Origin: Actinomycetes bacterium
Lineage (GTDB): Bacteria > Actinomycetota > Acidimicrobiia > Acidimicrobiales > Palsa-688
Direction: 5' to 3'
Length of the DNA: 26,510 nt
NCBI GenBank assembly: GCA_021816565.1
Contig: JAKAXN010000014.1
Coordinates: 1 to 26,510, forward strand
Shown here: positions 15,159 through 22,287 of the stretch, in pieces
Layout of the letters: the number at the start of each line of letters is the position of its first letter
Numbering within the stretch: position 1 is the first letter of the stretch
Program-made: the position numbers and the translations under genes
Notes under the pieces: generated by a model
Told to the model about the DNA's origin: nothing
What the model saw: the letters and a program-made list of their open reading frames with translations, nothing else
Databases searched by the model: none

Positions 15159-17522
15159 GTGAAACAACCGGATGGGGCTGTCAGCGCAGCCGGCCTGGCG
15201 GGGCCGGTGCTCCCATACCGCCCGTCGGACGGCCCGCTGCTGGCCGATCTGAGCGGGAATGCGGTGACCGGCCGGTTCGAATCGGTGGTGGCCGGAAGAC
15301 GGGCCGGGGCCGGGGCGGCCCCCGTCCACGACGGCCGCCTCCGGATGGGCGCCGCCCTCGAGAAGGCCCACGTGGGCATGTGGTCGTGGGACCGGGCCAC
15401 CGGGCTCATCGAGATGACCGACGAGATGTGCCGGATCTCTGGTCTCGACCCGCGCTGCTACGACGGGAGCGCGGCCAGCCGGGTCGCAGCGGTCCACGAG
15501 GAGGACCGCAGCCGGGTGCGGGCCGCGCTCGACCAGACCCTCGGCGGCGGGCGGCCGCTCGAGCTGGAGTACCGGGTGGGCCACCCGGACGGGTCGACCA
15601 CCTGGGTGAGCGAGCTGGCCACCGTGGAGACCGACAGCGCCGGGCGGCCGGTGCGAGTCCACGGCGTGGGCCAGGACGTCACCGAGCGCCGGGAGGCCAC
15701 CGAGTCCCTCCGGCGCCAGGCCGTCCTGCTGGACCTCCTGCACCGGGTCACGGCGGCCGCCGGCGACGGCAGCGACCTGACCGACGCCCTCTACCGGTGC
15801 ATGCGGGAGATCTGCGGGCAGCTGGGCTGGCCGGTGGGCCATGCGGTGATCATGGGACCGGGCGGGGGGATCGACCGTCACGTGTGGTACCTGCAGGACC
15901 GGCCCCGCTTCGCGGCGCTGCAGGCTGCCGGCCCGGCCGCCGGCAGCTGGGATCTGATCCAGCGCGCCGTGGCCTCCGGTGAGGCGGTGTGGGACGGCGA
16001 CCTGCCGGTGGCCGGACGGCCCCGGGGGTCCCTCAGCGGCTTCGCCTTCCCGGTGACCATCGGCGGGTCCGCGGTGGCAGCCATCGAGATGTTGAGTCCC
16101 GACCCCCGGCACCCGGACCGTCACCTTACAGAAGCCGCCGCCCACGCGGCCGTGCAGCTGGGCCGCGTCGTCGAGCGGGAACGGACCCGGGACCAGCTGG
16201 CCTACCAGGCCATGCACGACCCCCTCACCGACCTGCCCAACCGCAGCCTGTTGATGGACCGTCTGGCGCAGGCGGTTCCCGGTCTGCGGCCCGGCCGGGA
16301 GCAGTTGGCCGTGCTGCTGCTGGACCTCGACGACTTCAAGCTGATCAACGACAGCCTGGGCCACGACGTGGGCGACCGGGTCCTGCGGATCGTGGGGCGC
16401 CGGCTGGCGGACCTGCTCGGGCCCACCGACACCGCGGCCCGCTTCGGCGGTGACGAGTTCGTCATCCTCTGCGACGGTCTCGACAACGCCGAGGACGGCG
16501 CGGCCATCGCCGACCGGGTGCTCGCCGCCCTGGCCGAGCCCATGTTCCTCGACGGCGAGACGGCCACGGTCGTCACCGGCAGCATCGGCATCGCCATCGC
16601 CGATTCGCCCGAGGCCCGGCCGGACCACCTGATACGCGACGCCGACACGGCCATGTACCGGGCCAAGGAGGATGGCCGGGGTCGGTACAACCTCTTCGAC
16701 CGGGCGCTCCACGAGCGGGCCAGCCTCAAGCTCTCCCTCGCCAACGAGCTGCGCCGGGCGGTCGAGGGCGGGGAGCTCAGCCTGGTGTACCAGCCGCAGT
16801 TCCGGGTGTCCGACGGGGAGTTGATCGGGGTGGAGGCACTGGTGCGGTGGGACAACCCGACCCGGGGGCAGCTGGCCCCGGCGAAGTGGATCCCGGTGGC
16901 CGAGGAGACCCAGCTGATCGTCCCGATCGGGGAGTGGATCCTGGGAGAGGCGTGCCGCACGGCGACGGAGTGGATGCGCCTGGCGGGTGACTCGCCGGGG
17001 CGGCCCCCTCTGAAGGTGTGCGTCAACGTCTCGGCCGTGCAGCTGGCCCGCCCGGAACTGATCGACGCCGTGGTCCGGACCCTGGACCAGACCGGGATGG
17101 ACCCGGCCAGCCTGTGCGTCGAGATCACCGAGAGCGTCCTCATGGGCGAGCCGGGGATGTACCTCGAGGCCCTGCTCGGGCTGAAGCTGCTGGGCCTGTC
17201 GATCGCCATCGACGACTTCGGTACCGGCTACTCCTCCCTGGCATACCTGCGGCGGTTCCCGATAGATCTCATCAAGATCGACCGGGCTTTCGTCGACGGC
17301 CTGCACCGCTCCGACCAGCGTGGGCTGTCGATCATGAAGGCCGTCATCCAGCTGTCGGAGGCCCTCGGGGTGGTCCCGGTGGCCGAGGGGGTGGAGTCGG
17401 ACGAGCAGGCCGGGATCCTGGCGGAGGCCGGCTGCTACGGCGCCCAGGGCTACTTCTACTCCCGGCCGGTTCCGGCCCGGGAGATCACCAGACTGGTCGA
17501 GAGGCGCTCCCGACCGGCGTAG
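15159..17522 (+). CDS. PAS-GAF-GGDEF-EAL cyclic di-GMP turnover protein
   Basis: This 787-residue protein has a PAS/PAC domain at about residues 62-180, a GAF-like domain at 185-340, a GGDEF diguanylate cyclase domain at about 345-515 and an EAL phosphodiesterase domain at about 525-780. The cyclase signature RFGGDEF (430-434) and substrate-site DLDDFKLINDSLGH are intact. So are the EAL motif (GVEALVRW, 559-561), NVSAVQL, ITESVL, DDFGTGYSSL, KIDRAFV and AEGVES, so both activities are possible. The product-inhibition I-site RxxD, five residues before GGDEF, reads GPTD, so feedback inhibition is probably lost. No membrane segment is seen; it should be a soluble sensor. GTG 15159 has GAAAGG seven bases upstream. 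Confidence 0.95.
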   Translation: MKQPDGAVSAAGLAGPVLPYRPSDGPLLADLSGNAVTGRFESVVAGRRAGAGAAPVHDGRLRMGAALEKAHVGMWSWDRATGLIEMTDEMCRISGLDPRCYDGSAASRVAAVHEEDRSRVRAALDQTLGGGRPLELEYRVGHPDGSTTWVSELATVETDSAGRPVRVHGVGQDVTERREATESLRRQAVLLDLLHRVTAAAGDGSDLTDALYRCMREICGQLGWPVGHAVIMGPGGGIDRHVWYLQDRPRFAALQAAGPAAGSWDLIQRAVASGEAVWDGDLPVAGRPRGSLSGFAFPVTIGGSAVAAIEMLSPDPRHPDRHLTEAAAHAAVQLGRVVERERTRDQLAYQAMHDPLTDLPNRSLLMDRLAQAVPGLRPGREQLAVLLLDLDDFKLINDSLGHDVGDRVLRIVGRRLADLLGPTDTAARFGGDEFVILCDGLDNAEDGAAIADRVLAALAEPMFLDGETATVVTGSIGIAIADSPEARPDHLIRDADTAMYRAKEDGRGRYNLFDRALHERASLKLSLANELRRAVEGGELSLVYQPQFRVSDGELIGVEALVRWDNPTRGQLAPAKWIPVAEETQLIVPIGEWILGEACRTATEWMRLAGDSPGRPPLKVCVNVSAVQLARPELIDAVVRTLDQTGMDPASLCVEITESVLMGEPGMYLEALLGLKLLGLSIAIDDFGTGYSSLAYLRRFPIDLIKIDRAFVDGLHRSDQRGLSIMKAVIQLSEALGVVPVAEGVESDEQAGILAEAGCYGAQGYFYSRPVPAREITRLVERRSRPA

Positions 17523-17555
17523 GCGCCCCGGCCGGGAGCCGGGCAGACTGGGTCG

Positions 17556-18107
17556 GTGGCTGCGGAGGAGACGTCCAGACGGGAATGGCTGGTGCTGGTC
17601 TACCGGGTGCCGTCGGAGCCGACGCGTCTGCGGGCCACCGTGTGGCGCCGGCTGCGCACCCTCGGGGCGGTGTACCTCCAGAACTCGGTCACCGCCCTGC
17701 CGGCCGGTCCCGGGGCGGAGCGGGCTCTGCGCAAGCTGCGCCACGAGATCATCGAGATGGGTGGCTCGGCGGTGCTGATGAGGAGCGAGGCGCTGGTGGG
17801 TGAGGCCGAGGTGCTCTCGGCGTTCCAGGCGGCGCGCGACGACGAGTACGACGAGATCGTGGACCGCTGCCGGGACTTCCTGGCCCAGGTGGAGAAGGAG
17901 CACGTGGCCCGGCACTTCACCTTCGCCGAGTTGGAGGAGAACGAGGTGGACCTGGTCAAGCTCCAGAACTGGTTCGCCAAGGTGCGCGACCGGGACGCGT
18001 TCGGCGCCCCCGGGCGGGCCCAGGCCGAGGCCGCCCTCGAGGAGTGCGCCGCCGCCCTGGAGGGGTACGCGGCCCGGGTCTACGAGGAGGAGTCCGACGC
18101 CCACTGA
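17556..18107 (+). CDS. ChrB N-terminal-domain-like protein
   Basis: This 183-residue protein resembles the N-terminal domain of chromate resistance protein ChrB: WLVLVYRVPSEPTRLRATVWRRLRTLGAVYLQNSVTALP, then a Glu-rich helical part with EYDEIVDRCRDFLAQVEKE and FAELEENEVDLVKLQNWFAKVRDRDAF. In ChrB this domain precedes a C-terminal domain and acts with the transporter ChrA. Here the C-terminal domain is absent and no chrA is in the window, so chromate resistance should not be assumed; related stand-alone proteins occur in actinobacteria. The first strand also recalls PaaX-type/winged-helix dimers. GTG 17556 has no good ribosome site. It lies 33 bases after the c-di-GMP gene and may be co-transcribed. 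Confidence 0.75.
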   Translation: MAAEETSRREWLVLVYRVPSEPTRLRATVWRRLRTLGAVYLQNSVTALPAGPGAERALRKLRHEIIEMGGSAVLMRSEALVGEAEVLSAFQAARDDEYDEIVDRCRDFLAQVEKEHVARHFTFAELEENEVDLVKLQNWFAKVRDRDAFGAPGRAQAEAALEECAAALEGYAARVYEEESDAH

Positions 18108-18173
18108 CCCCGCCGGTTCCGCCGGGTCCACCGGGTCCACAGGCCGTCCCGGCCGGCGGACCCGCCTGGCTGC

Positions 18174-18374
18174 CTAGCCGCCCCGGGTGGCCCGCAGCAG
18201 ACTGACCGGCAGCAGCACGGCCACCGCAGCCGGCACGATCCACCACGCCGGGACGCCGGCCCGGCCGACCCCGTAGGTCGCGGCCAGAGCCACCACGACG
18301 CCCAGGGCGACCCGCCAGTCGTCGCCGACCACGAAGTCGTACCAGAATGCGGCGAAGGCCTTCAGCCGGGCCAT
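18174..18374 (-). CDS. Small two-helix membrane protein
   Basis: This is a 66-residue protein. A short amphipathic start (MARLKAFAAFWYDFVVGDDW) is followed by two hydrophobic segments (about residues 22-38 and 44-59) separated by GRAGVPAWW, and a basic end. It is predicted to sit in the cytoplasmic membrane. ATG 18374 overlaps the upstream gene's TGA as TGATG, and GTG 18377 is one codon earlier, so translation is coupled to the COG4280-type gene. I think it is an accessory subunit or partner of that membrane protein. No function can be assigned. Confidence 0.75.
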   Translation of the reverse strand: MARLKAFAAFWYDFVVGDDWRVALGVVVALAATYGVGRAGVPAWWIVPAAVAVLLPVSLLRATRGG

Positions 18375-19141
18375 CACCGGGGCGCTCCGGCCAGACCGCC
18401 GGGCGCGGCCCGGCGCGCCGCGGACGGCCTCAGGAGGGCGCTGAGCCCCAGACCGAGCAGCGCGAACGCCGGCACCAGCACCAGCAACGCAGCGTCGTTG
18501 CCCGGCCAGCGGGCCCCGGCCCCCTCAGCCCCCCAGAACGTCCCGAACGAGGTCAGCATGACGCCGACGGCGAACTTCATGCTGTTCTCCGGCACCCGGG
18601 CCAGAGGGGCCCGCACGGCGAACCCGGCAGCGGTAACCGCCATCACCGCGGTGGCCGCGGCGATGGCCGCCAGGGGGATGTCGTGCTGGTTGCTCCCGAA
18701 GGTCAACGCGATGAACGCCACCTCCAGGCCCTCGAGCACCACACCCTTGAACGACAAGGTGAAGGCGTACCAGTCCCGCACCGAGGCCACCGAGCGGGCC
18801 GACGCCCGGCCGGCTGCCTCCAGTTGGTCGCGGAAGATCCGGTCCTCGTCGTGGAGGGCCTTGTGGCCGCTGGCCCGCAGGACCGCCTTGCGCAGCCACT
18901 GCAGGCCGAACACCAGCAGCAGCCCGCCCACCACCAGCCGGAGACCGCGCAACGGCACCGCCGTGAGGGCCGGTCCCAGCGCCGCTATCACCACCGCCAG
19001 GATGACCAGACCGGCGGCCACCCCCTTGAGGGCCGACCCCCAGTCGCGCGCCGTGCCGGCGGCCAGGACGATCGTGGTCGCCTCCACCGCCTCCACCGCG
19101 CAGGCCAGGAACACGGCGGCGAACAGCGCGGCCGCTGTCAC
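18374..19141 (-). CDS. COG4280-type polytopic membrane protein (GDT1/TMEM165-like architecture)
   Basis: This 255-residue protein has about six hydrophobic helices. Two carry matching acidic motifs, EAVEATTIVLAAG (about residues 16-28) and EGLEVAFIALTFG (about 137-149), one in each half. Paired ExxE helices in an internally duplicated membrane protein recall the GDT1/UPF0016 and LysE-like cation/solute exporters. The 'predicted membrane protein' group COG4280 is the best fit; transport of a divalent cation is only a hypothesis. A hydrophilic loop (ALHDEDRIFRDQLEAAGRAS) joins the halves. The start is GTG 19141, which overlaps the stop of an eight-codon frame beginning ATG ATG at 19164. It is followed directly by the small membrane protein with a TGATG overlap. 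Confidence 0.7.
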   Translation of the reverse strand: MTAAALFAAVFLACAVEAVEATTIVLAAGTARDWGSALKGVAAGLVILAVVIAALGPALTAVPLRGLRLVVGGLLLVFGLQWLRKAVLRASGHKALHDEDRIFRDQLEAAGRASARSVASVRDWYAFTLSFKGVVLEGLEVAFIALTFGSNQHDIPLAAIAAATAVMAVTAAGFAVRAPLARVPENSMKFAVGVMLTSFGTFWGAEGAGARWPGNDAALLVLVPAFALLGLGLSALLRPSAARRAAPGGLAGAPR

Positions 19142-19164
19142 AGCTCGCTCTTGATGTTCATCAT
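19138..19164 (-). CDS. Eight-codon mini-ORF (MMNIKSEL) overlapping the membrane-protein start
   Basis: ATG ATG at 19164-19159 opens a frame encoding MMNIKSEL, whose TGA (19140-19138) overlaps the GTG start (19141-19139) of the next gene as GTGA. A TACACT -10-like element ends about 7 bases upstream of the first ATG, so the mini-ORF may be leaderless and deliver ribosomes to the weakly initiated GTG. Translation is not proven. Confidence 0.35.
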   Translation of the reverse strand: MMNIKSEL

Positions 19165-19170
19165 GGGCTG

Positions 19171-19197
19171 AGTGTAACAGCCGTTAGACCCACGTAA
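19171..19197 (-). promoter_or_regulatory. Candidate promoter with TAAC-N4-GTTA inverted repeat
   Basis: On the minus strand TTACGT is followed after 15 bases by TACACT (19176-19171). The repeat TAACGGCTGTTA (forward strand 19175-19186 as TAACAGCCGTTA) overlaps the -10, where a repressor could bind. The spacing is short, so the call is tentative. Confidence 0.35.
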
Positions 19198-19311
19198 TCA
19201 CGGACTGGTGGGGCAGCTCGGCTCAGGCGGCGGCCGATTCGGCGCCGGCCAGCAGGGACAGCACCGCCTGCTCAACTGCATGGCGGAGCGCCGGGCCCGA
19301 GCGGGGCCGGG

Positions 19312-20151
19312 TCAGTCCGGCACGTAGTCGAACACGTCGGGATCGGGCCCGATGCGTTCGCCCCGGTCCAGGGCGGAGATCTCGGCCACGTCTGCGTCGC
19401 TCAGGGCGAAGTCGAACAGCTCGAAGTTCTCCCGCATCCGGTCCCGGTGCACGGACTTGGGGAACACGATGCTGCCCAGCTGGACGTGCCAGCGCAACAC
19501 CACCTGCGCCGGCGTCCGGCCCACCCGCTCGGCCACCTCGATGACGGTCGGGTCATCGAGCACCCGGCCCCGGGCGATCGGCGACCAGGCCTCGGTGGCG
19601 ATGCCGTGGGATTCACCGAAGGCCCGCAGTGCTTCCTGGGTCAGGTACGGGTGGGCCTCGATCTGGTTGACCGCCGGCGGGGTGGAGCCCTCCGACAGCA
19701 GGCGCTCCAGGTGGGCGGTCTGGAAGTTGGACACCCCGATGGCCCGGGCCCGGCCCTCCTGGTGCACCCTCTCGAGGGCCCGCCACACATCCATGAAGTC
19801 CCTGACCGTCGGCAGGGGCCAGTGGATCAGGAACAGATCGACGTGCCCTGAGTCGAGGTCGGCCAGGGTCCGGTCGAAGGACCGCAGCGCGTCGTCGAAG
19901 GTGAGGTTGTTGTTGTTGAGCTTGCTGGTGACGAAGATGTCGTCCCGGCTGATACCCGACCGGGCGATGGCTTCGCCGACCTGCTTCTCGTTGCGGTACA
20001 TCTCGGCGGTGTCTATGTGGCGGTAGCCGATGTCCAGAGCGGCGGTGACCGCCTCGACCGTCTCCTCCGGGGGCACCTGGAACACCCCGAAGCCCAGCTG
20101 CGGGATCTCCACTCCGTTGTTGAGCTTGACGGTCGGGACGTGCGATGCCAT
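19312..20151 (-). CDS. Aldo/keto reductase
   Basis: This 279-residue NADPH-dependent oxidoreductase is of the AKR5/2,5-diketogluconate-reductase-like group. It has the (alpha/beta)8 signatures GFGVFQVPPEET, the catalytic tetrad Asp47, Tyr52, Lys77 and His110 (DTAEMY, SKL, IHW), and IGVSNF. NADPH-binding FPKSVHRDRMRENFELFDF lies near the C-terminus. It reduces aldehydes or ketones such as methylglyoxal or sugar derivatives; the exact substrate is unknown. ATG 20151 has GGAGGA seven bases upstream. It is on the same strand as the DUF2795 gene (77-base gap) and the membrane-protein pair (170-base gap), but no shared operon is evident. Confidence 0.93.
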   Translation of the reverse strand: MASHVPTVKLNNGVEIPQLGFGVFQVPPEETVEAVTAALDIGYRHIDTAEMYRNEKQVGEAIARSGISRDDIFVTSKLNNNNLTFDDALRSFDRTLADLDSGHVDLFLIHWPLPTVRDFMDVWRALERVHQEGRARAIGVSNFQTAHLERLLSEGSTPPAVNQIEAHPYLTQEALRAFGESHGIATEAWSPIARGRVLDDPTVIEVAERVGRTPAQVVLRWHVQLGSIVFPKSVHRDRMRENFELFDFALSDADVAEISALDRGERIGPDPDVFDYVPD

Positions 20152-20228
20152 TCAGATCCTCCAGAACCCCGGGTGCGGTGCGGCTGACCGCCGCTTGTGC
20201 CTTGATACCCAACCGGGGCGGGGCCGGA

Positions 20229-20636
20229 TCAGAAGCGGCGGGACGAATCCTCGCCGTGCTCTCCGATGGCCTCGGCCACCTCTTCGAGCACCGTGTAGCG
20301 CTGCCCCCCGGGAAGCTGGCGCAGCACGGCCAGCAGGCCCTGCGACGCGCCCTCCCCAGCGGCGACCTCGACGAGGCGGTCCCGGTCGGCCGGGAAGGCG
20401 CCGGGGCGGAGGGAGCGGGCCAGCTCCGAGCGGATCCGGACGTCGTCGGGGGTCATGCCCGGAGGCACACCCGGCTCGAGGGCTGCGTCGGCGGCGTAGA
20501 TCTCGCCGGGGTCCTCCTGGCGGAGGTCCTCCCGGGCCCGACCGGGCACCGGGGCTTCGTGGGTCGCCGCGGCATTGTCGTGGTCGAGCTCGCCGTCGAT
20601 CCGGGGGTTGTTCTTGTCGCTGCGCCGCTGCGTCAA
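20229..20636 (-). CDS. DUF2795 domain protein
   Basis: This is a 135-residue protein with a charged, probably disordered N-terminal half (MTQRRSDKNNPRIDGELDHDN at the start, then a proline/glutamate-rich stretch). A C-terminal helical domain, RSELARSLRPGAFPADRDRLVEVA...LLAVLRQLPGGQRYTVLEEVAEAIG, at about residues 68-127, matches the DUF2795 pattern. The family is common in actinobacteria and has no established function. The start is TTG 20636, supported by GAGGAG eight bases upstream. It is divergent from the membrane protein at 20751, with 114 bases between them. Confidence 0.8.
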   Translation of the reverse strand: MTQRRSDKNNPRIDGELDHDNAAATHEAPVPGRAREDLRQEDPGEIYAADAALEPGVPPGMTPDDVRIRSELARSLRPGAFPADRDRLVEVAAGEGASQGLLAVLRQLPGGQRYTVLEEVAEAIGEHGEDSSRRF

Positions 20637-20750
20637 AGTGCTGGCTCCTCACTGGGCGGGGCCGCCCTGCAGCTTCTACCCCCTCCCCCGGCCCGTACAC
20701 CGGGGCCCCCGGGGGACGCACAACCGCCGGGATGGGGCAAATATGGAGGC

Positions 20751-21152
20751 ATGGCTCTGACCCGGACCCGTGCCCGCCAGATCGTCCAGCTGATCGCCGC
20801 CGGGCGGGTGGGCCTGGGGGTGGTCGCCTCGGTCGCCCCCGGACTGCCGCTGCGAACCTGGATCGGCCCCGGCCGGCGCGACCGCGCCACCCTGCTCGTC
20901 GGCCAGGCCATGGGGGTCCGCGACGCCGCCCTGGGGATCGGGGCGCTCCTGGCCGGGCGCCGGGGCGCCCCTCTCCGCGGGTGGGTCGAGGCCGGGGCGC
21001 TGGCTGACGCGGGGGACGCCCTGTTCACCGCGGCCAGCTTCGGGGAGCTGCCACGCCTGGGCCGCTGGGCCGTGCTCGCCGCTGCGGTCACCGCGGCGGG
21101 TGCGTCCCTCGCGGCGGCACCCCGGGTGGACGGCGGCGACCCGGCGGTCTGA
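20751..21152 (+). CDS. Small membrane protein, DUF4267-like
   Basis: This 133-residue protein has about four hydrophobic segments: LIAAGRVGLGVVASVAPG, QAMGVRDAALGIGALLAG, AGALADAGDALFTAASFG and WAVLAAAVTAAGASLAAA. The RVGLG...APGL...RDAALGIG pattern resembles small DUF4267-like membrane proteins often found in actinobacteria; no function is known. ATG 20751 has GGAGG only one base upstream, which is unusually close, and a five-codon frame (MEAWL) starts at 20744 and overlaps it. CAAATAT at 20738-20744 could be a -10, which would make a leaderless or nearly leaderless mRNA. Its stop faces the DUF2237 gene tail to tail, 14 bases apart. Confidence 0.75.
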   Translation: MALTRTRARQIVQLIAAGRVGLGVVASVAPGLPLRTWIGPGRRDRATLLVGQAMGVRDAALGIGALLAGRRGAPLRGWVEAGALADAGDALFTAASFGELPRLGRWAVLAAAVTAAGASLAAAPRVDGGDPAV

Positions 21153-21166
21153 CCCGGCCGGCGCGG

Positions 21167-21559
21167 TCAGTCGGCCAGCTCGCTGGGGTCGGCCGGCACG
21201 TCCACGGCGTGCTGGCGCAGGGCCTCCAGGGGGACCACCTCGAGGGCCCGCTCGTGGGTGGAGTTGAGCACCACGAACGCGGCCGCCCCGTCCAGGTGGG
21301 CCCGCAGCCAGTTGACGGCGGTCACGCACCACCGGTCCCCGGGCACCAGACCGGGGAAGCGGTACTGGGGCATGGGGGTCACCAGGTCGTTGCCGATGGA
21401 CCGCTGGTGCTCCAGGAACTCGGCGGTGACCACGGCGCAGATGGTGTGGCTGCCCAGGTCCTCCGGTCCGGTGTTGCAGCACCCGTCCCGGTAGAAGCCG
21501 GTCAGCGGTTCGACGCCGCACGGCTCCAGAACCCCGCCCAGTACGTTGCGCTCGGCCAT
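21167..21559 (-). CDS. DUF2237 family protein
   Basis: This 130-residue protein shows the family's highly conserved features: NVLGGVLEPCGVEPLTGFYRDGCCNTG at residues 5-31 with three Cys, GSHTICAVVTAEFLEH, GNDLVTPMP, FPGLVPGDRWCVTA and NSTHERAL. The conserved Cys pair and His/Asp residues suggest a metal-binding or enzymatic site, but the function of DUF2237 is not established. It is the last gene of the minus-strand run, 24 bases after the GNAT gene. ATG 21559 has no obvious ribosome site, so coupling to the upstream gene is likely. Confidence 0.9.
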   Translation of the reverse strand: MAERNVLGGVLEPCGVEPLTGFYRDGCCNTGPEDLGSHTICAVVTAEFLEHQRSIGNDLVTPMPQYRFPGLVPGDRWCVTAVNWLRAHLDGAAAFVVLNSTHERALEVVPLEALRQHAVDVPADPSELAD

Positions 21560-21583
21560 GCGAAGAGTATGGCGGGCCGGGGA

Positions 21584-22276
21584 TCAGCCCGGTGACAGGA
21601 ACAGGACCTTCCATCCCCGGTCGGGGAACCCGCAGGCCTCGGCCACCCGGGCCGAGGCGGTGTTGGACGGGGCGTGGAGGTAGGTGACGACGGCCCCGCC
21701 CGACACCACCCGGCGGGCGGCCTGGCTGACCAGCCGGCGGGCCAGGCCCCGGCCCCGGGCCTGCGGTTCGGTCACCACCGCCACCTCCTGGCCGGTCGGG
21801 TCGTGGCGCTTGAGGCCGACGCCGGCGATGTAGCGGCCGTCCTCCAGGGCCACCAGCACCTCCCCGCCGAACGGCTCGAGCCACGCCGGCACCACCGGGT
21901 CGTCGACCGGCCGCCACTCCCCGGCGTCGGGCATCTCAGTGGGCCGGACGGTCCAGCGGAACACACCCTCCACGACCCGCCCGCCCGGGTTGCCGAGGGC
22001 AGCGGCCAGTTCGCCGCCGAAATCGTCCACGCCCGGAGATGGACCGTCGGAAACGGCGCGCGCCGCAGCTTCGGCGTGGGCCGGCGGCACCGAGAGCACC
22101 CCGCCGGCGGGGGTGACCACGCCGATCATCGGCCGGATCTGCCCGTCCCACCCGGGAAGGTCGCGCCGGGGAGAGGCCACCACCGTCAGGCCGTGACCGG
22201 GCGGCGGCCAGGCCCCCAGCCACGCTGCCAGGTGGGTCTGCAGGGCCTCGTCGCCGTCGTCGATCACCGCCGTCAC
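21584..22276 (-). CDS. GNAT family N-acetyltransferase
   Basis: This 230-residue protein has a C-terminal GNAT acetyl-CoA fold. VGLKRHDPTGQEVAVVTEPQARGRGLARRLV (about residues 152-183) contains the QxxGxG-type pyrophosphate-binding turn in RGRGLA, and HAPSNTASARVAEACGFPDRGWKVLFL is the usual final strand-helix-strand. The N-terminal ~125 residues are an additional, poorly conserved domain, as in two-lobed GNAT proteins. The acceptor is unknown. The start is GTG 22276, five bases after the reductase stop and without a ribosome site, implying coupling. A 12-bp palindrome (22276-22287) covers this junction. Confidence 0.85.
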   Translation of the reverse strand: MTAVIDDGDEALQTHLAAWLGAWPPPGHGLTVVASPRRDLPGWDGQIRPMIGVVTPAGGVLSVPPAHAEAAARAVSDGPSPGVDDFGGELAAALGNPGGRVVEGVFRWTVRPTEMPDAGEWRPVDDPVVPAWLEPFGGEVLVALEDGRYIAGVGLKRHDPTGQEVAVVTEPQARGRGLARRLVSQAARRVVSGGAVVTYLHAPSNTASARVAEACGFPDRGWKVLFLSPG

Positions 22277-22287
22277 GCTAGCTAGCG
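22276..22287. repeat. 12-bp perfect palindrome CGCTAGCTAGCG at a stop/start junction
   Basis: The palindrome includes the reductase stop codon (22282-22284 on the minus strand) and touches the GNAT GTG. It contains two CTAG tetramers, a sequence usually rare in GC-rich genomes. It is probably incidental or a small hairpin affecting coupling. Confidence 0.5.

Noticed and set aside
17556..18107. Calling this a chromate-resistance operon
   Set aside because: Only the N-terminal ChrB-like domain is present and there is no chrA in the window.
15099..18140. 1013-codon minus-strand open frame across the GGDEF-EAL and ChrB-like genes
   Set aside because: It crosses two real plus-strand genes with intact motifs and shows no domain; stop codons are rare in such frames because of high GC.
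18108..18173. Short tandem CCGGGTCCA repeats between convergent genes
   Set aside because: Only two copies of a 9-base unit in proline/glycine-like GC-rich sequence; not a CRISPR, and no clear terminator stem.
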